A stretch of DNA of 61,801 nucleotides from Acidobacteriaceae bacterium (GCA_030041955.1 JASIAO010000326.1:1-61801); one strand, 5' to 3'; shown: positions 26,984-36,395, counted from the first letter of the stretch. Numbers and translations: made by a program. Notes: a model not told the origin generated them from the letters alone.

Positions 26984-28795
26984 ATGGCTGAGTTTCCGAT
27001 TCCCGAAGCTGCCACACATCCGGAAGCACAATCGCACAAAAAGGGACAGTTTGGAGTAGCGCTGGAGCCGGAGGTAATCCGGATCTGCGGGTATGCTCTG
27101 CTGGTCGGGCTGGTGGGCGGCCTAGTCGCGCAGGGGTTGCTGGAGCTGATTTATTTCTTCACGAACGTTTTTTTCTACGGGCGCTTCTCCTTCGCGATCA
27201 CGAACCCCGCACATAACCATCTGGGGATTTGGGAGATTCTGATTCCGCCGATTGGCGGGCTGCTGGTCGGCGTAATGATCTACCTCTGGGAGCCGACGCT
27301 GAAGGGGCACGGGATTCCGGAAGCAATGGAATCGGTGCTGTTCGGGCATAGCCGAATGCGGCTGCGGGTGGCGGTCCTCAAACCCCTTGCCACGGCGTTT
27401 GCGATTGGAACCGGCGGCCCCTTCGGAGCGGAAGGTCCGATCATCCAGACCGGAGCGGCGATAGGCTCGCTGTTCGGGCAGGCGATTGGATTGACGCCGT
27501 ACTACCGGCGCGTGCTGCTGGCAGCCGGCGCCGCGGCGGGTATGGCGGCGACCTTCACGGCTCCGCTCGCGGGGATTCTGGTGGCAGTGGAACTCCTGCT
27601 GTTCGAATTGAGGGCGCGATCGTTTATCCCGGTCGCGCTGGCCTCCGCGGTGGCGACGGGGGTGCGGGTCCATTTCGTGGGATGGGCGCCGTTGTTTCCA
27701 ACGCCGGCGTTCAAGATGACGGGCATGCGGGAGCTGTGGCTGTTTGCGATCCTTGGCGTGCTGATGGGCATCGTGGGCGTGGTGATGATCCGGGTCCTGG
27801 GGTGGTTGGAGGATTTCTTCGACGAACTGCCGTGGAAGCGGGCGGCGATCTGGTCGCCGGTGATCGGGGCGGTAATCCTGGGAGTATTGGGGTACTTCTA
27901 TCCGCAGGTGCTGGGAACCAGCTACGACACCATCCGGGACATGCTGAATGACCGGCTGACCACGGGGCATCTGGTGGGCATTTCGGTGGCAAAGTTCTGG
28001 GCCCTGACGATCTCGCTGGGCTCTGGAACGACCGGGGGCGTGTTTGCGCCATCGCTGGTGGTGGGGGGTGGGCTGGGCGCAGCGTTCGCGGCAGGGATGC
28101 ACCATTTGCTGCCGACAGTGGTGAGCGATCCGGCTTTCTACGCACTGGCGGCCATGGCAGCGGTCTTCGGCGGGATCGCGCGGGCGCCGTTCACCAGCAT
28201 CGTGTTCCTGTTCGAGCTGAGCCACAACCCCAATGCCCTGCTGCCGCTGGTGGTGTGCGTGATGGTCGCGGACGGATTTGTCCGGCTGTTCAGCCGCGAT
28301 TCGATCATGACCATCAAGCTGGTGAAGCGCGGGCTGATCGTGCTCCAGGATTATTCGGTCCCGGTGCTGATGCGGGCGCGCATCGATCAGGTCATGCGAA
28401 CGCAATTCAACGTTTTTCAGGGAACGGACGAACTCCGCAAGGTGCTGGAGACTTTCGTCCCGGGAGACGCAACCCTGATTCCTGTGGTGGATGCGGCGGG
28501 AGCCTTAATCGGGATCGTGGAGCCGCACGATCTGCTGAGGACAGAGCCGCCGGATCACCACTTCAAGATGCGCGAACTGGCGCGACGAGACTATGTCCTC
28601 GCCCATCCCGGCGAGACCGTGGACCAGGTGCATCGCGACATGATGCTGAAGGATACCGAAAATGTAGTGGTGGTGCAGCCTACGGGGCCGCGCAAGCCGG
28701 TAGGGATCGCCCGAGCTAATGAGATTCTGCAGCTGCGGCGCTGGCTCCTCGAAGAAGAGACTCGCGATTCGCAGCTGGCAGCGGGGAAGGAATGA
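26984..28795 (+). CDS. ClC-family chloride channel/antiporter with CBS domains (second copy)
   Basis: This 603-residue protein is a canonical ClC: GHGIPEAMES (first selectivity motif), GPFGAEGPIIQTGAAIGS with the gating Glu, AAGMAATFTAPLAG, GTTGGVFAPSLVVGG (GxFxP motif) and a C-terminal CBS pair (QVMRTQFNVFQGTDELRKVL, ELARRDYVLAHPGETVDQVHRD). It is more conventional than its upstream neighbour. ClC proteins are homodimers, so the two genes may give two homodimers or a mixed one. It lies 46 bp after the first ClC gene and 31 bp before the cyclopropane synthase gene in one operon. Confidence 0.92.
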   Translation: MAEFPIPEAATHPEAQSHKKGQFGVALEPEVIRICGYALLVGLVGGLVAQGLLELIYFFTNVFFYGRFSFAITNPAHNHLGIWEILIPPIGGLLVGVMIYLWEPTLKGHGIPEAMESVLFGHSRMRLRVAVLKPLATAFAIGTGGPFGAEGPIIQTGAAIGSLFGQAIGLTPYYRRVLLAAGAAAGMAATFTAPLAGILVAVELLLFELRARSFIPVALASAVATGVRVHFVGWAPLFPTPAFKMTGMRELWLFAILGVLMGIVGVVMIRVLGWLEDFFDELPWKRAAIWSPVIGAVILGVLGYFYPQVLGTSYDTIRDMLNDRLTTGHLVGISVAKFWALTISLGSGTTGGVFAPSLVVGGGLGAAFAAGMHHLLPTVVSDPAFYALAAMAAVFGGIARAPFTSIVFLFELSHNPNALLPLVVCVMVADGFVRLFSRDSIMTIKLVKRGLIVLQDYSVPVLMRARIDQVMRTQFNVFQGTDELRKVLETFVPGDATLIPVVDAAGALIGIVEPHDLLRTEPPDHHFKMRELARRDYVLAHPGETVDQVHRDMMLKDTENVVVVQPTGPRKPVGIARANEILQLRRWLLEEETRDSQLAAGKE

Positions 28796-28826
28796 ATCTT
28801 CGAACCTGAATGAGGAGAGTCCACAA

Positions 28827-30110
28827 ATGGCATTGGTCGAGATCTATTCGCAACGGACCGATTTCCTGAATGCTCTGTTTCGTGACTACCATGGGGCACC
28901 CTTTTGGATTCAGGCGCCGAACTGGCACTGGGAGTCTTCACCAAACTCGGTCCCGGTTTTTGTGCTCCGATTCAGGACCACAGAAGGGCTCGAATCTCTC
29001 TTCCGCAACCCCACACAGGTCGCCCTCGGGAAAGCATTCATCAAGGGAGATGTCGACATCGAGGGCGACATCTACTGCGCAGTGAGCATGGCGGATTACG
29101 TCCTTGCCCGCGTGTCGAGCAGATCCGGTTCGCCCCGCCGGATCGCGCAAAGGGCGATTACGAGCGTCGCCGCCCGGCTCCTTCGATGTCGCCTGCATTC
29201 GCAGCAACGAGACCGCGCCGCCATAGCGTATCACTATGACCACCCTCCACAGTTCTTCCGGCCGTGGCTTGGACCCACGATGGCATACTCATGCGCTTAT
29301 TTCAGGGAAGTCGCGGACGATCTTGACACCGCTCAGGAGAACAAACTGGATCTTATTTGCCGCAAGCTCGATTTGCGCGCCGAGGATTCGTTCCTCGATA
29401 TCGGTTGCGGATGGGGCAGCCTCGTACTCCACGCCGTGTCCCGGTATGGCGCCACCAGCCGAGGCATAACGCTGAGCACCGAGCAGGCGCGTTTCGCAGC
29501 GCATCGCATTTCCTCAGCCAATCTGACACGGAACTGCTTCGTCGAGGTCCGGGACTACCGCGCTCTGCCCGACCTTCCCTATCGCTATGACAGAATGGCG
29601 AGCGTCGGCATGTTCGAACATGTCGGCTCCAGGAGCTTGCCTGCTTACTTCGCCATTGCCTGGCAACTCCTGAAGCCCGGAGGTCTTTTCCTCAACCACG
29701 GAATCGCCCGCTCAGCGTTAGTACCGCCGCGGCGCGACTCTTTCATTGACAAGTACGTTTTCCCCGACGGCGATCTCGTCCCTCTCTGCGAAACCATACA
29801 GCATGCGGAACAGGCCGGCTTCGAAGTGAGAGATGTTGAGAATCTCCGCGAACATTACGTGCAAACACTTCGGCTTTGGGTCGACGGTTTGCAGAAGAAC
29901 GCTACATCCATTCTGGCTGATGTATCGGAAGAGGTCTATCGAATCTGGCTGCTCTACATGGCAGGATCTGCGGTCGCGTTTGAAAGAGGCGACATCTCCG
30001 TCAATCAGGTGCTCCTCCGGCGGCCGGCCCGCGAATCAGTAAGCGTGCCTCGAACCCGGGAACATTGGTACACGAACTGGAGCGCCACGGAATTGCCCAG
30101 ATCCGCGTGA
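28827..30110 (+). CDS. cfa: cyclopropane-fatty-acyl-phospholipid synthase
   Basis: This SAM-dependent enzyme adds a methylene bridge to unsaturated acyl chains in membrane phospholipids, which lowers proton permeability and is a known acid-resistance determinant in E. coli. The 427-residue protein has an N-terminal lipid-binding part and, from about residue 191, the SAM motif DIGCGWGSLVLHA, then LSTEQARFAAHRI, DRMASVGMFEHVG and GGLFLNHGIA. The C-terminal helix bundle ends near EHWYTNW. ATG 28827 with GAGGAG upstream was chosen; an in-frame extension overlaps the ClC gene. The operon context (MarR, two ClC) supports an acid or membrane-stress function. Confidence 0.93.
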   Translation: MALVEIYSQRTDFLNALFRDYHGAPFWIQAPNWHWESSPNSVPVFVLRFRTTEGLESLFRNPTQVALGKAFIKGDVDIEGDIYCAVSMADYVLARVSSRSGSPRRIAQRAITSVAARLLRCRLHSQQRDRAAIAYHYDHPPQFFRPWLGPTMAYSCAYFREVADDLDTAQENKLDLICRKLDLRAEDSFLDIGCGWGSLVLHAVSRYGATSRGITLSTEQARFAAHRISSANLTRNCFVEVRDYRALPDLPYRYDRMASVGMFEHVGSRSLPAYFAIAWQLLKPGGLFLNHGIARSALVPPRRDSFIDKYVFPDGDLVPLCETIQHAEQAGFEVRDVENLREHYVQTLRLWVDGLQKNATSILADVSEEVYRIWLLYMAGSAVAFERGDISVNQVLLRRPARESVSVPRTREHWYTNWSATELPRSA

Positions 30111-30131
30111 CGACCTCCGGTGGGAAACCTT

Positions 30132-30819
30132 ATGCATGAGTTTGGAGGGAGAGTCCCGGAATCGCGACCTCGCCGGCGAAACCGAGCAGGTGGAGGGACG
30201 GCAACGCGCCCTCGCGTGATCCGATTGCTCGCGCGATTTCCGGAGCGACCCGTCTGGGCGGCCTTCGTCTTATGCATGGGTTTTCTGTCGACCGCAAATC
30301 CTCTCCGCGGTTGCGATGATTTCCCACACCCCTTTCATTTTCCCCTCTCTCGGGCCGACCGCAATTCTCTTCTTCTTTCGCCCCATGTCTGCCAGTGCGT
30401 CTCCGCGACACGCGTTATACGGTCATGCCATTGGGATTGTTTGCGGCTACAGCTCACTCGTCCTGATAGGATTGCAGCACGCGGGTTCTACCATCGACGG
30501 GCCGATTGGTGCGCATCGGGTGTTGGCCGTGGCTCTCTCGCCTGGGTGTACCGCATTTTTCATGGTGTTGCTTAAGGTGGCTCATGCACCAGCCGGCGCC
30601 ACCACCCTCATTGTTTCTCTGGGTATCATTACTCGGCCCTGGCATCTGGCGATAATCGAGATTGCCGTAGCGCTGCTCTGCCTGCAGGCGATTTGCTTTA
30701 ACCGACTGGCAGGGTTGAATTATCCGTTATGGATCGGGCCCGTGGATAGCGCTATGGAGGAACTCAGAACCGGCCGCAGGCTTGAGGAGCGTAAAGAAAG
30801 CATCAGTCCCAGACAGTAG
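30132..30819 (+). pseudogene. HPP-family membrane protein, split by a one-base frameshift
   Basis: The frame from 30132 reads through a charged N-terminus to PVWAAFVLCMGFLST, the start of the first membrane helix, and then ends in nonsense. The frame one base on carries the rest: SAVAMISHTPFIFPSLGPTAILFFF, then ASPRHALYGHAIGIVCGYSS and APAGATTLIVSLGI, the HPP-family core. Removing one A from the AAA run at 30296-30298 joins the two parts into a smooth helix (TAILSAVAMISHTPF). HPP proteins are small inner-membrane proteins, one of which is linked to nitrite uptake. The break could be a real mutation or a sequencing error in a short homopolymer. It lies directly after cfa. Confidence 0.75.
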
Positions 30820-30879
30820 TCAGGAGGCACGGAGAATTCCACGGATCCCGCGGTGGAACCAAACCAGCGCAGAACGGAT

Positions 30880-31749
30880 CTACTTCCGTACGCGAACCGC
30901 GCGGCTTCGGCGGCTCGTCTTCTTCGGACGAGGCTCTTCGTCGGTGACCTTGTAGGGCCAGCTCGCCTGCGTGAAGGCCGCACCATCCACCCACAGCGTC
31001 TGCCCGCTGACGTAGGAAGCTGCATCCGAGGCGAGGAAAACCACAGAGTTGCCGACGTCCGCGGGGATACCGGCTCTGCCGAGCGGCGCCTGTTTCCCCC
31101 AGATCGAGGCGTACCGCGGCTCCTCTCTGAGCGTGCGATCGATCAGGATGGCTCCGGGCGCGATACAGTTCACGCGAATGCCGTAGCGGCCCAGCTCGAT
31201 CGCCGCCACCTTGGTCAGCATTTCGATGCCGCCCTTGCTGGCGCTGTAGGAAACCAGCCGCGGGAACGGCACTTTGTTGCAGCCGGAGCCGATGTTGATG
31301 ATCGATCCTCCGCCGGAGTCCTTCATCCATGCAGCGGCAGCCTGCAGGCAGAGGAACGATCCCTTGAGATTGGTGTCGATGTCGCGGTCCCAGTCCGCTT
31401 CCGTCAATTGCAGCAGGGGCGCCCAGGTCTGAGTTCCGGCGTTATTCACCAGAATGTCGAGGCGATCGTATTGCTTTGCGAGCGTGGCAAGCATCCGCCG
31501 AACCTGGCGGGATGAGCGCACATCCGCCCGAATGGCGACTGCCTGCCCACCGAGGGTTCTGATTTGTTCTACAGTTTCGCTGGCCGGTTCCGGATCGTTC
31601 AGGTAATTGACGGCCACGGTGCAGCCGGCGCGCGCCAGCTCGATGGCAATGCCCTTGCCTACGCCCTGCGCCGCGCCGGTCACCAGCGCGAGCCTGCCGC
31701 GGAGCGGCTGATCCGAGCCACGGAGCTGTGGAGATTGCGTGGTTCTCAT
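30880..31749 (-). CDS. short-chain dehydrogenase/reductase
   Basis: This 289-residue classical SDR uses NAD(P)(H) to oxidise or reduce an alcohol/ketone. It has the cofactor motif TGAAQGVGKG (residues 24-33), NNAG (102-105), catalytic Ser155, Tyr168 and Lys172 in YSASK, and the C-terminal IAPGAILIDRTL and ADVGNSVVFLASDAASY blocks. A basic tail (RPKKTSRRSRAVRVRK) is unusual and could be a localisation or crystal-packing extension. ATG 31749 follows GAGGA. It lies downstream of the GH2 gene (113-bp gap) and may be the last gene of that unit. It may oxidise a sugar or sugar-acid intermediate, which is inference. Confidence 0.88.
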   Translation of the reverse strand: MRTTQSPQLRGSDQPLRGRLALVTGAAQGVGKGIAIELARAGCTVAVNYLNDPEPASETVEQIRTLGGQAVAIRADVRSSRQVRRMLATLAKQYDRLDILVNNAGTQTWAPLLQLTEADWDRDIDTNLKGSFLCLQAAAAWMKDSGGGSIINIGSGCNKVPFPRLVSYSASKGGIEMLTKVAAIELGRYGIRVNCIAPGAILIDRTLREEPRYASIWGKQAPLGRAGIPADVGNSVVFLASDAASYVSGQTLWVDGAAFTQASWPYKVTDEEPRPKKTSRRSRAVRVRK

Positions 31750-31861
31750 AGTCCTCGTTGTCGCAAACCCTGAATGGCCGCCCGCCACAGCCACCGCCCG
31801 GCCTTCTTCACGATATACCGGAGCGCGAATGATGATTGTTCCATGCTATCGGCCCCGCCGC

Positions 31862-34345
31862 TCAGATCCGTCGGTCCTGGGGCCGCTCAGTGCGGAACGC
31901 TGCATGACCGCTCTTCAGCCCCGACGATGTCGCAGTGACCCGCACGGCTCCCGGCCGGAACGTGGAGCGAACGGCAACCCGCATCAGTCCCCCCTCCGCC
32001 CGTAGCTCGTGGTCGCCGGGCGCATGCCACGCCGCGGGCTTGCTCGGGTCAACATAGAAGTTATACGAGCCGCGGTAATCTCCAGGACCGGAGACGGAGA
32101 ATTCGAGCTTATTGTCTGCGTCGACGCACACAATGCCGTCGCGATCGACAATCTGCGCGGTAATCAGCGCTACGTCAGAGCCGTTGGCACGCACGGGGAA
32201 CTGGGTTCCGTCGGGTCGGGTCAGCTGCGGCTCGACGGTGAGAAGAATGCGCGCCGGCTTGCCGGAAGTGCGTCGCTCGTCCGCGCACACGGGTTGGCCC
32301 GCGTGGTCCAGACCAACTGCCTTCAGGCGACCTGGTTCCCACGAAATCTTTTCCCACGTGCAGCGCATTTCCGCATCGGGCGTGCGGCGTCCCTGACTTA
32401 TTCCGTTGACGAATAACTCCACCTGCGGGCAATTACTCCAGGCATCGACGTTCTGAATGCCAGAAAGATTCCAGCTACTTTGAAGAGTAACTCCCGGACG
32501 TTTGGAATAGGGCAGCCACAGCGCATTCTGGAAGATGCGGTACGGCAGCTTCGGGAAGCGGTTGCCGTCCATGGCGCACGAGCCGAGGGACTTCTGATGA
32601 GTCATGCCGTTCAGATATGGCATGAAGGGCGATTCCATCGTCTCGGCAAGCATCCAGAAGATCCATCCGCAGGCGCGATCCTGAATATTGGACACGTATT
32701 GTTTCGTAAAGAAGTCGGCAGACTCCTTCTCGTGCGCATAGTCGAAACGCGCGTTGCCGCGGTAATAGCACTCCATGTTCATCGACGGCGAGCCCGGGAC
32801 TTTCTTATAGTGCGCGGTGTAGCCGATCATGATTTTCCTGTCGGCCGGCCAGTAATCGGAAGTATCGCGGCTTTCGACGATGCGGCCGCCGTCGGGATCC
32901 CAGCGATCGGCCAGCTCCTGAGTGACTCGCGGCGAATAAATGTCGGTGTGATGCTGCTGGGAGGCCAGGCCGTTATTGGATTCCCACACCGCGACCGATG
33001 GATGATTGCGGAAGTAAATTATCGTGTCGCGGTCGTATTCCTTCTTGTAAGTCAGCGCCGGTTCGCTATAGAGCGCCCACTCGTTGTCGCCGCTGTCCTG
33101 GATCACCAGCACACCGTAGGCATCGCAGGCGGACACGGTTTCCGGCATGGCGGGAATATGGCCCACACGCAGGGTGCTGCCTCCGCAGCCGGCGATCAGC
33201 CGCACGTCGTTCCACTGCAGCTCCGCCGGCACCGCCGAGCCAAGAGCCGGATACGTATTGCGCTGCCCGAAGCCGTTCAGCAGATGTTTGTCGCCGTTCA
33301 CGTATCCGTAATCTGAGTCCCAGCGGAGGGTGCGGATCCCAAAGGGAGATTCGACCCGATCGACTTCCGCGCCGTTCAGTTGCACGATGCTGACGGCGCG
33401 ATAGAGATATGGGCTGCCCGAGCTGCTGTTATTCGGATACCAGAGCCGCGGCTGCGGCACCTCGCCGGACTGATCGAACAGGGCCATCGCCCCGGGCGGG
33501 ATGGTCCTGGTTGCGGTCATGGACAGGGCGGTGTTGCCGTCCGCATCGAGGAGTTTCGTCGTCAGCATGGCGTCGCAGGCCGAATCGCTCTGATTCTCGA
33601 CATTCGTCCGAGCGCGCAACTGCGCCCCGTCGGCGTTGGCCGCGAGCGTCGCGAGGTACGTTCCCCATTTCTGCATCGGCGAGTAAGCATTCAGGGGAAT
33701 GTGGACCGGATGGGTGATGTGCAGATACACCGGGCAGACGATGCCGCCGAAGTCCATGCCCAGAGCGAAGGTGCTGCCGAACCCCGGCCAGGTGAAGAAG
33801 CTGTGTTCCGCATTGGAGACGCGCACCGCAATCACGTTGTCCGCGTCGTAGCGCAGATCGGCGGTGATATCGAGAGCAAAAGGAATGAAGCCGCCAACGT
33901 GCGTGACTTCCTGCGGCTGCGGAACTGCCGTATTGCCGGGGTAGAAGCGTCCGTTGACGTATACGGCGGCGGCAAGATCGACGCCCTGGAACTCCAGCAG
34001 GAATCGCTTCCCCCGGTCGCGTCCGTCGACAGAGAAATGTTTGCGGTACCAGACCGTTCCCTGAAACGCGTTGTTCAGCGAGAGGTTCTGGTAAGTGTCG
34101 GTGTCGTTGAAGCAGTGGGGCACACCGACTTTCGTCCACGCAGCGTCGTCGAATGCGGTGTCCCTGGCGGCGGGGTAGGGATCCCCCCTGAGGAAGAGCC
34201 AGGGAGTGTTTCCCAGGTCGATGATCTTTCTGGGTGCGGCGCCGTCAGCCGCCCAAAGACTCCGCGCCTCCCCTGATAGCAGCGGCAGAGCGAGGCTGCA
34301 GGCTGTCAGTCCCTTCAGAAATTCGCGACGATCTGTGCTGGTCAT
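31862..34345 (-). CDS. Tat-exported glycoside hydrolase family 2 enzyme with atypical acid/base site
   Basis: This 827-residue GH2 protein has a twin-arginine signal (TDRREFLKGLTACSLALPLL) and the GH2 order: jelly-roll domain (SFDVFLNG-type segment AAVYVNGRFYPGN), Ig-like domain, TIM barrel (YRDTIIYFRNHPSVAVWE) and an Ig-like C-terminus. In most GH2 enzymes the barrel reads W-x-x-G-N-E with the acid/base Glu last. Here residues 454-459 are W-E-S-N-N-G, so the usual Glu is missing and a Glu sits at 455 instead. This occurs in a recognisable GH2 subgroup, so the enzyme may still be active. The nucleophile is probably the Glu in MECYYRG. Substrate unknown (plant or bacterial beta-glycan). A 25-bp motif lies 118 bp upstream. 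Confidence 0.85.
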   Translation of the reverse strand: MTSTDRREFLKGLTACSLALPLLSGEARSLWAADGAAPRKIIDLGNTPWLFLRGDPYPAARDTAFDDAAWTKVGVPHCFNDTDTYQNLSLNNAFQGTVWYRKHFSVDGRDRGKRFLLEFQGVDLAAAVYVNGRFYPGNTAVPQPQEVTHVGGFIPFALDITADLRYDADNVIAVRVSNAEHSFFTWPGFGSTFALGMDFGGIVCPVYLHITHPVHIPLNAYSPMQKWGTYLATLAANADGAQLRARTNVENQSDSACDAMLTTKLLDADGNTALSMTATRTIPPGAMALFDQSGEVPQPRLWYPNNSSSGSPYLYRAVSIVQLNGAEVDRVESPFGIRTLRWDSDYGYVNGDKHLLNGFGQRNTYPALGSAVPAELQWNDVRLIAGCGGSTLRVGHIPAMPETVSACDAYGVLVIQDSGDNEWALYSEPALTYKKEYDRDTIIYFRNHPSVAVWESNNGLASQQHHTDIYSPRVTQELADRWDPDGGRIVESRDTSDYWPADRKIMIGYTAHYKKVPGSPSMNMECYYRGNARFDYAHEKESADFFTKQYVSNIQDRACGWIFWMLAETMESPFMPYLNGMTHQKSLGSCAMDGNRFPKLPYRIFQNALWLPYSKRPGVTLQSSWNLSGIQNVDAWSNCPQVELFVNGISQGRRTPDAEMRCTWEKISWEPGRLKAVGLDHAGQPVCADERRTSGKPARILLTVEPQLTRPDGTQFPVRANGSDVALITAQIVDRDGIVCVDADNKLEFSVSGPGDYRGSYNFYVDPSKPAAWHAPGDHELRAEGGLMRVAVRSTFRPGAVRVTATSSGLKSGHAAFRTERPQDRRI

Positions 34346-34462
34346 AGTCCTCCGACCGGTGCGGTGGCCGATTTACGAAGTTGGCTGATCCCTGGGCACG
34401 AGCAGGTGGAAACGCTGCCCGAGCCAGGCTATCTCAGTCAGCAGCCCGTGTCTCTGCCCTGG

Positions 34463-34487
34463 TTGACGCGGTTCTGTATTCCATTGC
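34463..34487. promoter_or_regulatory. 25-bp motif, copy 1 (upstream of the GH2 gene)
   Basis: TTGACGC is followed by GG and then TTCTGTATTCCATTGC. The same sequence occurs at 39163-39187 with CT in place of GG (23 of 25 identical), also about 110 bp upstream of a minus-strand gene. It is a candidate binding site for the adjacent AraC regulator. Confidence 0.6.
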
Positions 34488-34497
34488 CGTCCCGCTC

Positions 34498-35325
34498 TCA
34501 CCGGTGTTCTCTTTCGCTCAGGATCTGCTCGAAGAACAGCAGGCTGTCGAGAAGGTGCTCGCGCCAGTAAGTCCAGCCATGATTGCCGGCGAAGACTTCA
34601 AAGGTGTGGGGAATGCTTCGTTCGGCGAGCGCCCGATGCAGGGACTCGTTGCCTTTGAGCAGAGGGTCGTCCTGCCCGCAGTCGAAACGGAGGGGAGGGA
34701 GCTGCGCGCGGCGCCGATCGACCCAGTAAAGAGGATCGAGTTCGTGGTCATTGGCCGATTGAAATGGGCTCACGTCGCGGACAAACTGCCCGAATTGCGC
34801 AGCCGCCGTAATGGCTGAATGGGCCGAGATGCCGCAAAAGCGCTCAGCGTACTTTGCGCCGAGCCGGAGCGCACCGTAGCCGCCCATCGAGAGGCCTGCC
34901 AGCAGGAAGTCTGCGCCCGCCGGAGCGAACACCGCCTCAATGCACTGCATCACGTCTTCGCAGATCCATCGCTCGAAATCCTGGTCCGGGCCGGGCAGGT
35001 AGCCGGTGCCGTCGCCTCGAAGGCCGTCCGATGGAGCCACGATCAGCATCGGCCGGATGCGCCTTTCGCGGATCAGGGTAAGCGCGGTGCGATGCGCTGC
35101 ACCCTTGTGGAACCAGGCCCAGTGGCTGCCATAAACGCCATGCAACAGCAGCGCAACCGGCGTTCTGCGCGACCCATCGATTCCAGGAGGGATGAAGAGG
35201 CTCACGTCGCCGCGGCCGCGCAGCGCCGGACTGTAGAAAGTCAGGTGGCGCAGATAGTCGTGTTCGGAAGCCGGATCCGAGAGTTCTACCGGGGAGAAAC
35301 GGCCTGGCAGCGTGGAGACGTCCAT
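34498..35325 (-). CDS. esterase of the PF00756/FrmB-type alpha/beta-hydrolase family
   Basis: This 275-residue alpha/beta hydrolase has nucleophile Ser146 in GLSMGGYG, an Asp in FDCGQDDPLL (about 215) and His in GNHGWTYW (about 247), and lacks a signal peptide. The family includes S-formylglutathione hydrolase (FrmB/EstD) and feruloyl/acetyl-xylan esterases, so it could cleave a thioester or a plant ester. Its ATG shares one base with the TAA of the upstream ADH gene (TAATG at 35323-35327), so the two are translationally coupled. Coupling to a class-III-like ADH favours a formaldehyde-oxidation role, with ester cleavage as the alternative. Confidence 0.82.
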   Translation of the reverse strand: MDVSTLPGRFSPVELSDPASEHDYLRHLTFYSPALRGRGDVSLFIPPGIDGSRRTPVALLLHGVYGSHWAWFHKGAAHRTALTLIRERRIRPMLIVAPSDGLRGDGTGYLPGPDQDFERWICEDVMQCIEAVFAPAGADFLLAGLSMGGYGALRLGAKYAERFCGISAHSAITAAAQFGQFVRDVSPFQSANDHELDPLYWVDRRRAQLPPLRFDCGQDDPLLKGNESLHRALAERSIPHTFEVFAGNHGWTYWREHLLDSLLFFEQILSEREHR

Positions 35326-36395
35326 TACGGAAGCAGCACTCCTTTGGCGTTCACTCCACGCCGCATGTCTTCGAAGGCCTCAGCCAGGCCAGAAAGCGGA
35401 TAGGTGCGGGTCACCATCTCATCCAGCTTCAGCCGCCGCTGCCGGTACAGCGAGAGCAGAACGGGAAAATCGATGAATGGCCGGCACTGCCCGTACAGCG
35501 GATTGATATACCGCTTGTCCCATTCGAAAAGCTCCATATTCACGGGGACAACTTCCTCCACGCCGCTCACGGCCACTGCGCATCCGCCGTTGCGCACCAT
35601 GGCCAGGGGCGAAACGCCCAATGCCGGCACCGCCGTGCACTCGAAAGCGTAGTCCGCGCCGCGCCCGGTCAGTTCGTGAACCTTCTGGGCCGCGCGCAGC
35701 AGTCCTGCGTCGTCAGGCTCCGCCTGAATGGTATGCGTGGCGCCAAACTGGCGCGCCAGCCCCAGCCGGTTGGGGTTCAGATCGATGGCAATAATCATGC
35801 CTGCGCAGGCGTGGACTGCACCCTGCACCACGCTGAGTCCCACTCCACCGGCGCCCAGCGCCACCACCGAGCATCCCTTTTCCACCATTGCGGCATTGAC
35901 CACCGACCCGAATCCGGTCATGACACCACAGCCGAGAATCGCGGCCGAGGGAAACGGAATCTCCACGTCGATCTTCACCACCGCCTGTTTGGGCACAACC
36001 GCATGTGACGCCATCGTTCCCAGATGAAACGAGGTGGCGACAGGCCTGCCGCGGTGTTCGAACCTCTCGGGCGGCACCGTGGGCTTCCGCTCGCAGATGT
36101 TCTCTGCGCCACGGCGGCACTGGAAGCAATCGCCGCACGGGATCGCCCAGTTGAGCAGAACGCGGTCGCCCGGCTGCACATGATCGACGCCGTCCCCGCA
36201 CTCGAGGACAATGCCCGCGCCTTCATGGCCCATGATCAAAGGCTTACCCCACGACATCGAATCGAAATCGGTGTGGCAGACGCCGCTCGCTTTGATTTCG
36301 ACGAGGACTTCATTCCCCTGGGGGCTGTCTATTCGCACCTCATCCAGTGTGAAGTTGCCCTGGCCGTCGGTGACGATTGCATTTGCTTTGATCAT
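35325..36395 (-). CDS. zinc-dependent alcohol dehydrogenase, class III-like
   Basis: This 356-residue MDR dehydrogenase has all zinc ligands: catalytic Cys40 (GVCHTD) and His57-Glu58 (GHEGAG), and structural Cys87, Cys90, Cys93 and Cys101. The NAD-binding Rossmann motif is VVALGAGGVGLSVVQGA (about residues 175-195). The sequence most resembles S-(hydroxymethyl)glutathione/formaldehyde dehydrogenases and related aryl- or long-chain alcohol dehydrogenases. It lies 18 bp downstream of the ferredoxin-reductase gene and overlaps the esterase gene by one base. It would oxidise the alcohol or formaldehyde adduct made by an upstream oxygenation; the substrate is not known. Confidence 0.9.
   Translation of the reverse strand: MIKANAIVTDGQGNFTLDEVRIDSPQGNEVLVEIKASGVCHTDFDSMSWGKPLIMGHEGAGIVLECGDGVDHVQPGDRVLLNWAIPCGDCFQCRRGAENICERKPTVPPERFEHRGRPVATSFHLGTMASHAVVPKQAVVKIDVEIPFPSAAILGCGVMTGFGSVVNAAMVEKGCSVVALGAGGVGLSVVQGAVHACAGMIIAIDLNPNRLGLARQFGATHTIQAEPDDAGLLRAAQKVHELTGRGADYAFECTAVPALGVSPLAMVRNGGCAVAVSGVEEVVPVNMELFEWDKRYINPLYGQCRPFIDFPVLLSLYRQRRLKLDEMVTRTYPLSGLAEAFEDMRRGVNAKGVLLP

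Noticed and set aside
31152-31515. Long open frames opposite or inside the SDR, beta-mannosidase, glmS, amylase and GH127 genes (several over 200 codons).
   Set aside because: High GC gives long antisense frames; they show arginine/histidine-rich composition without domains and overlap genes with clear catalytic motifs.
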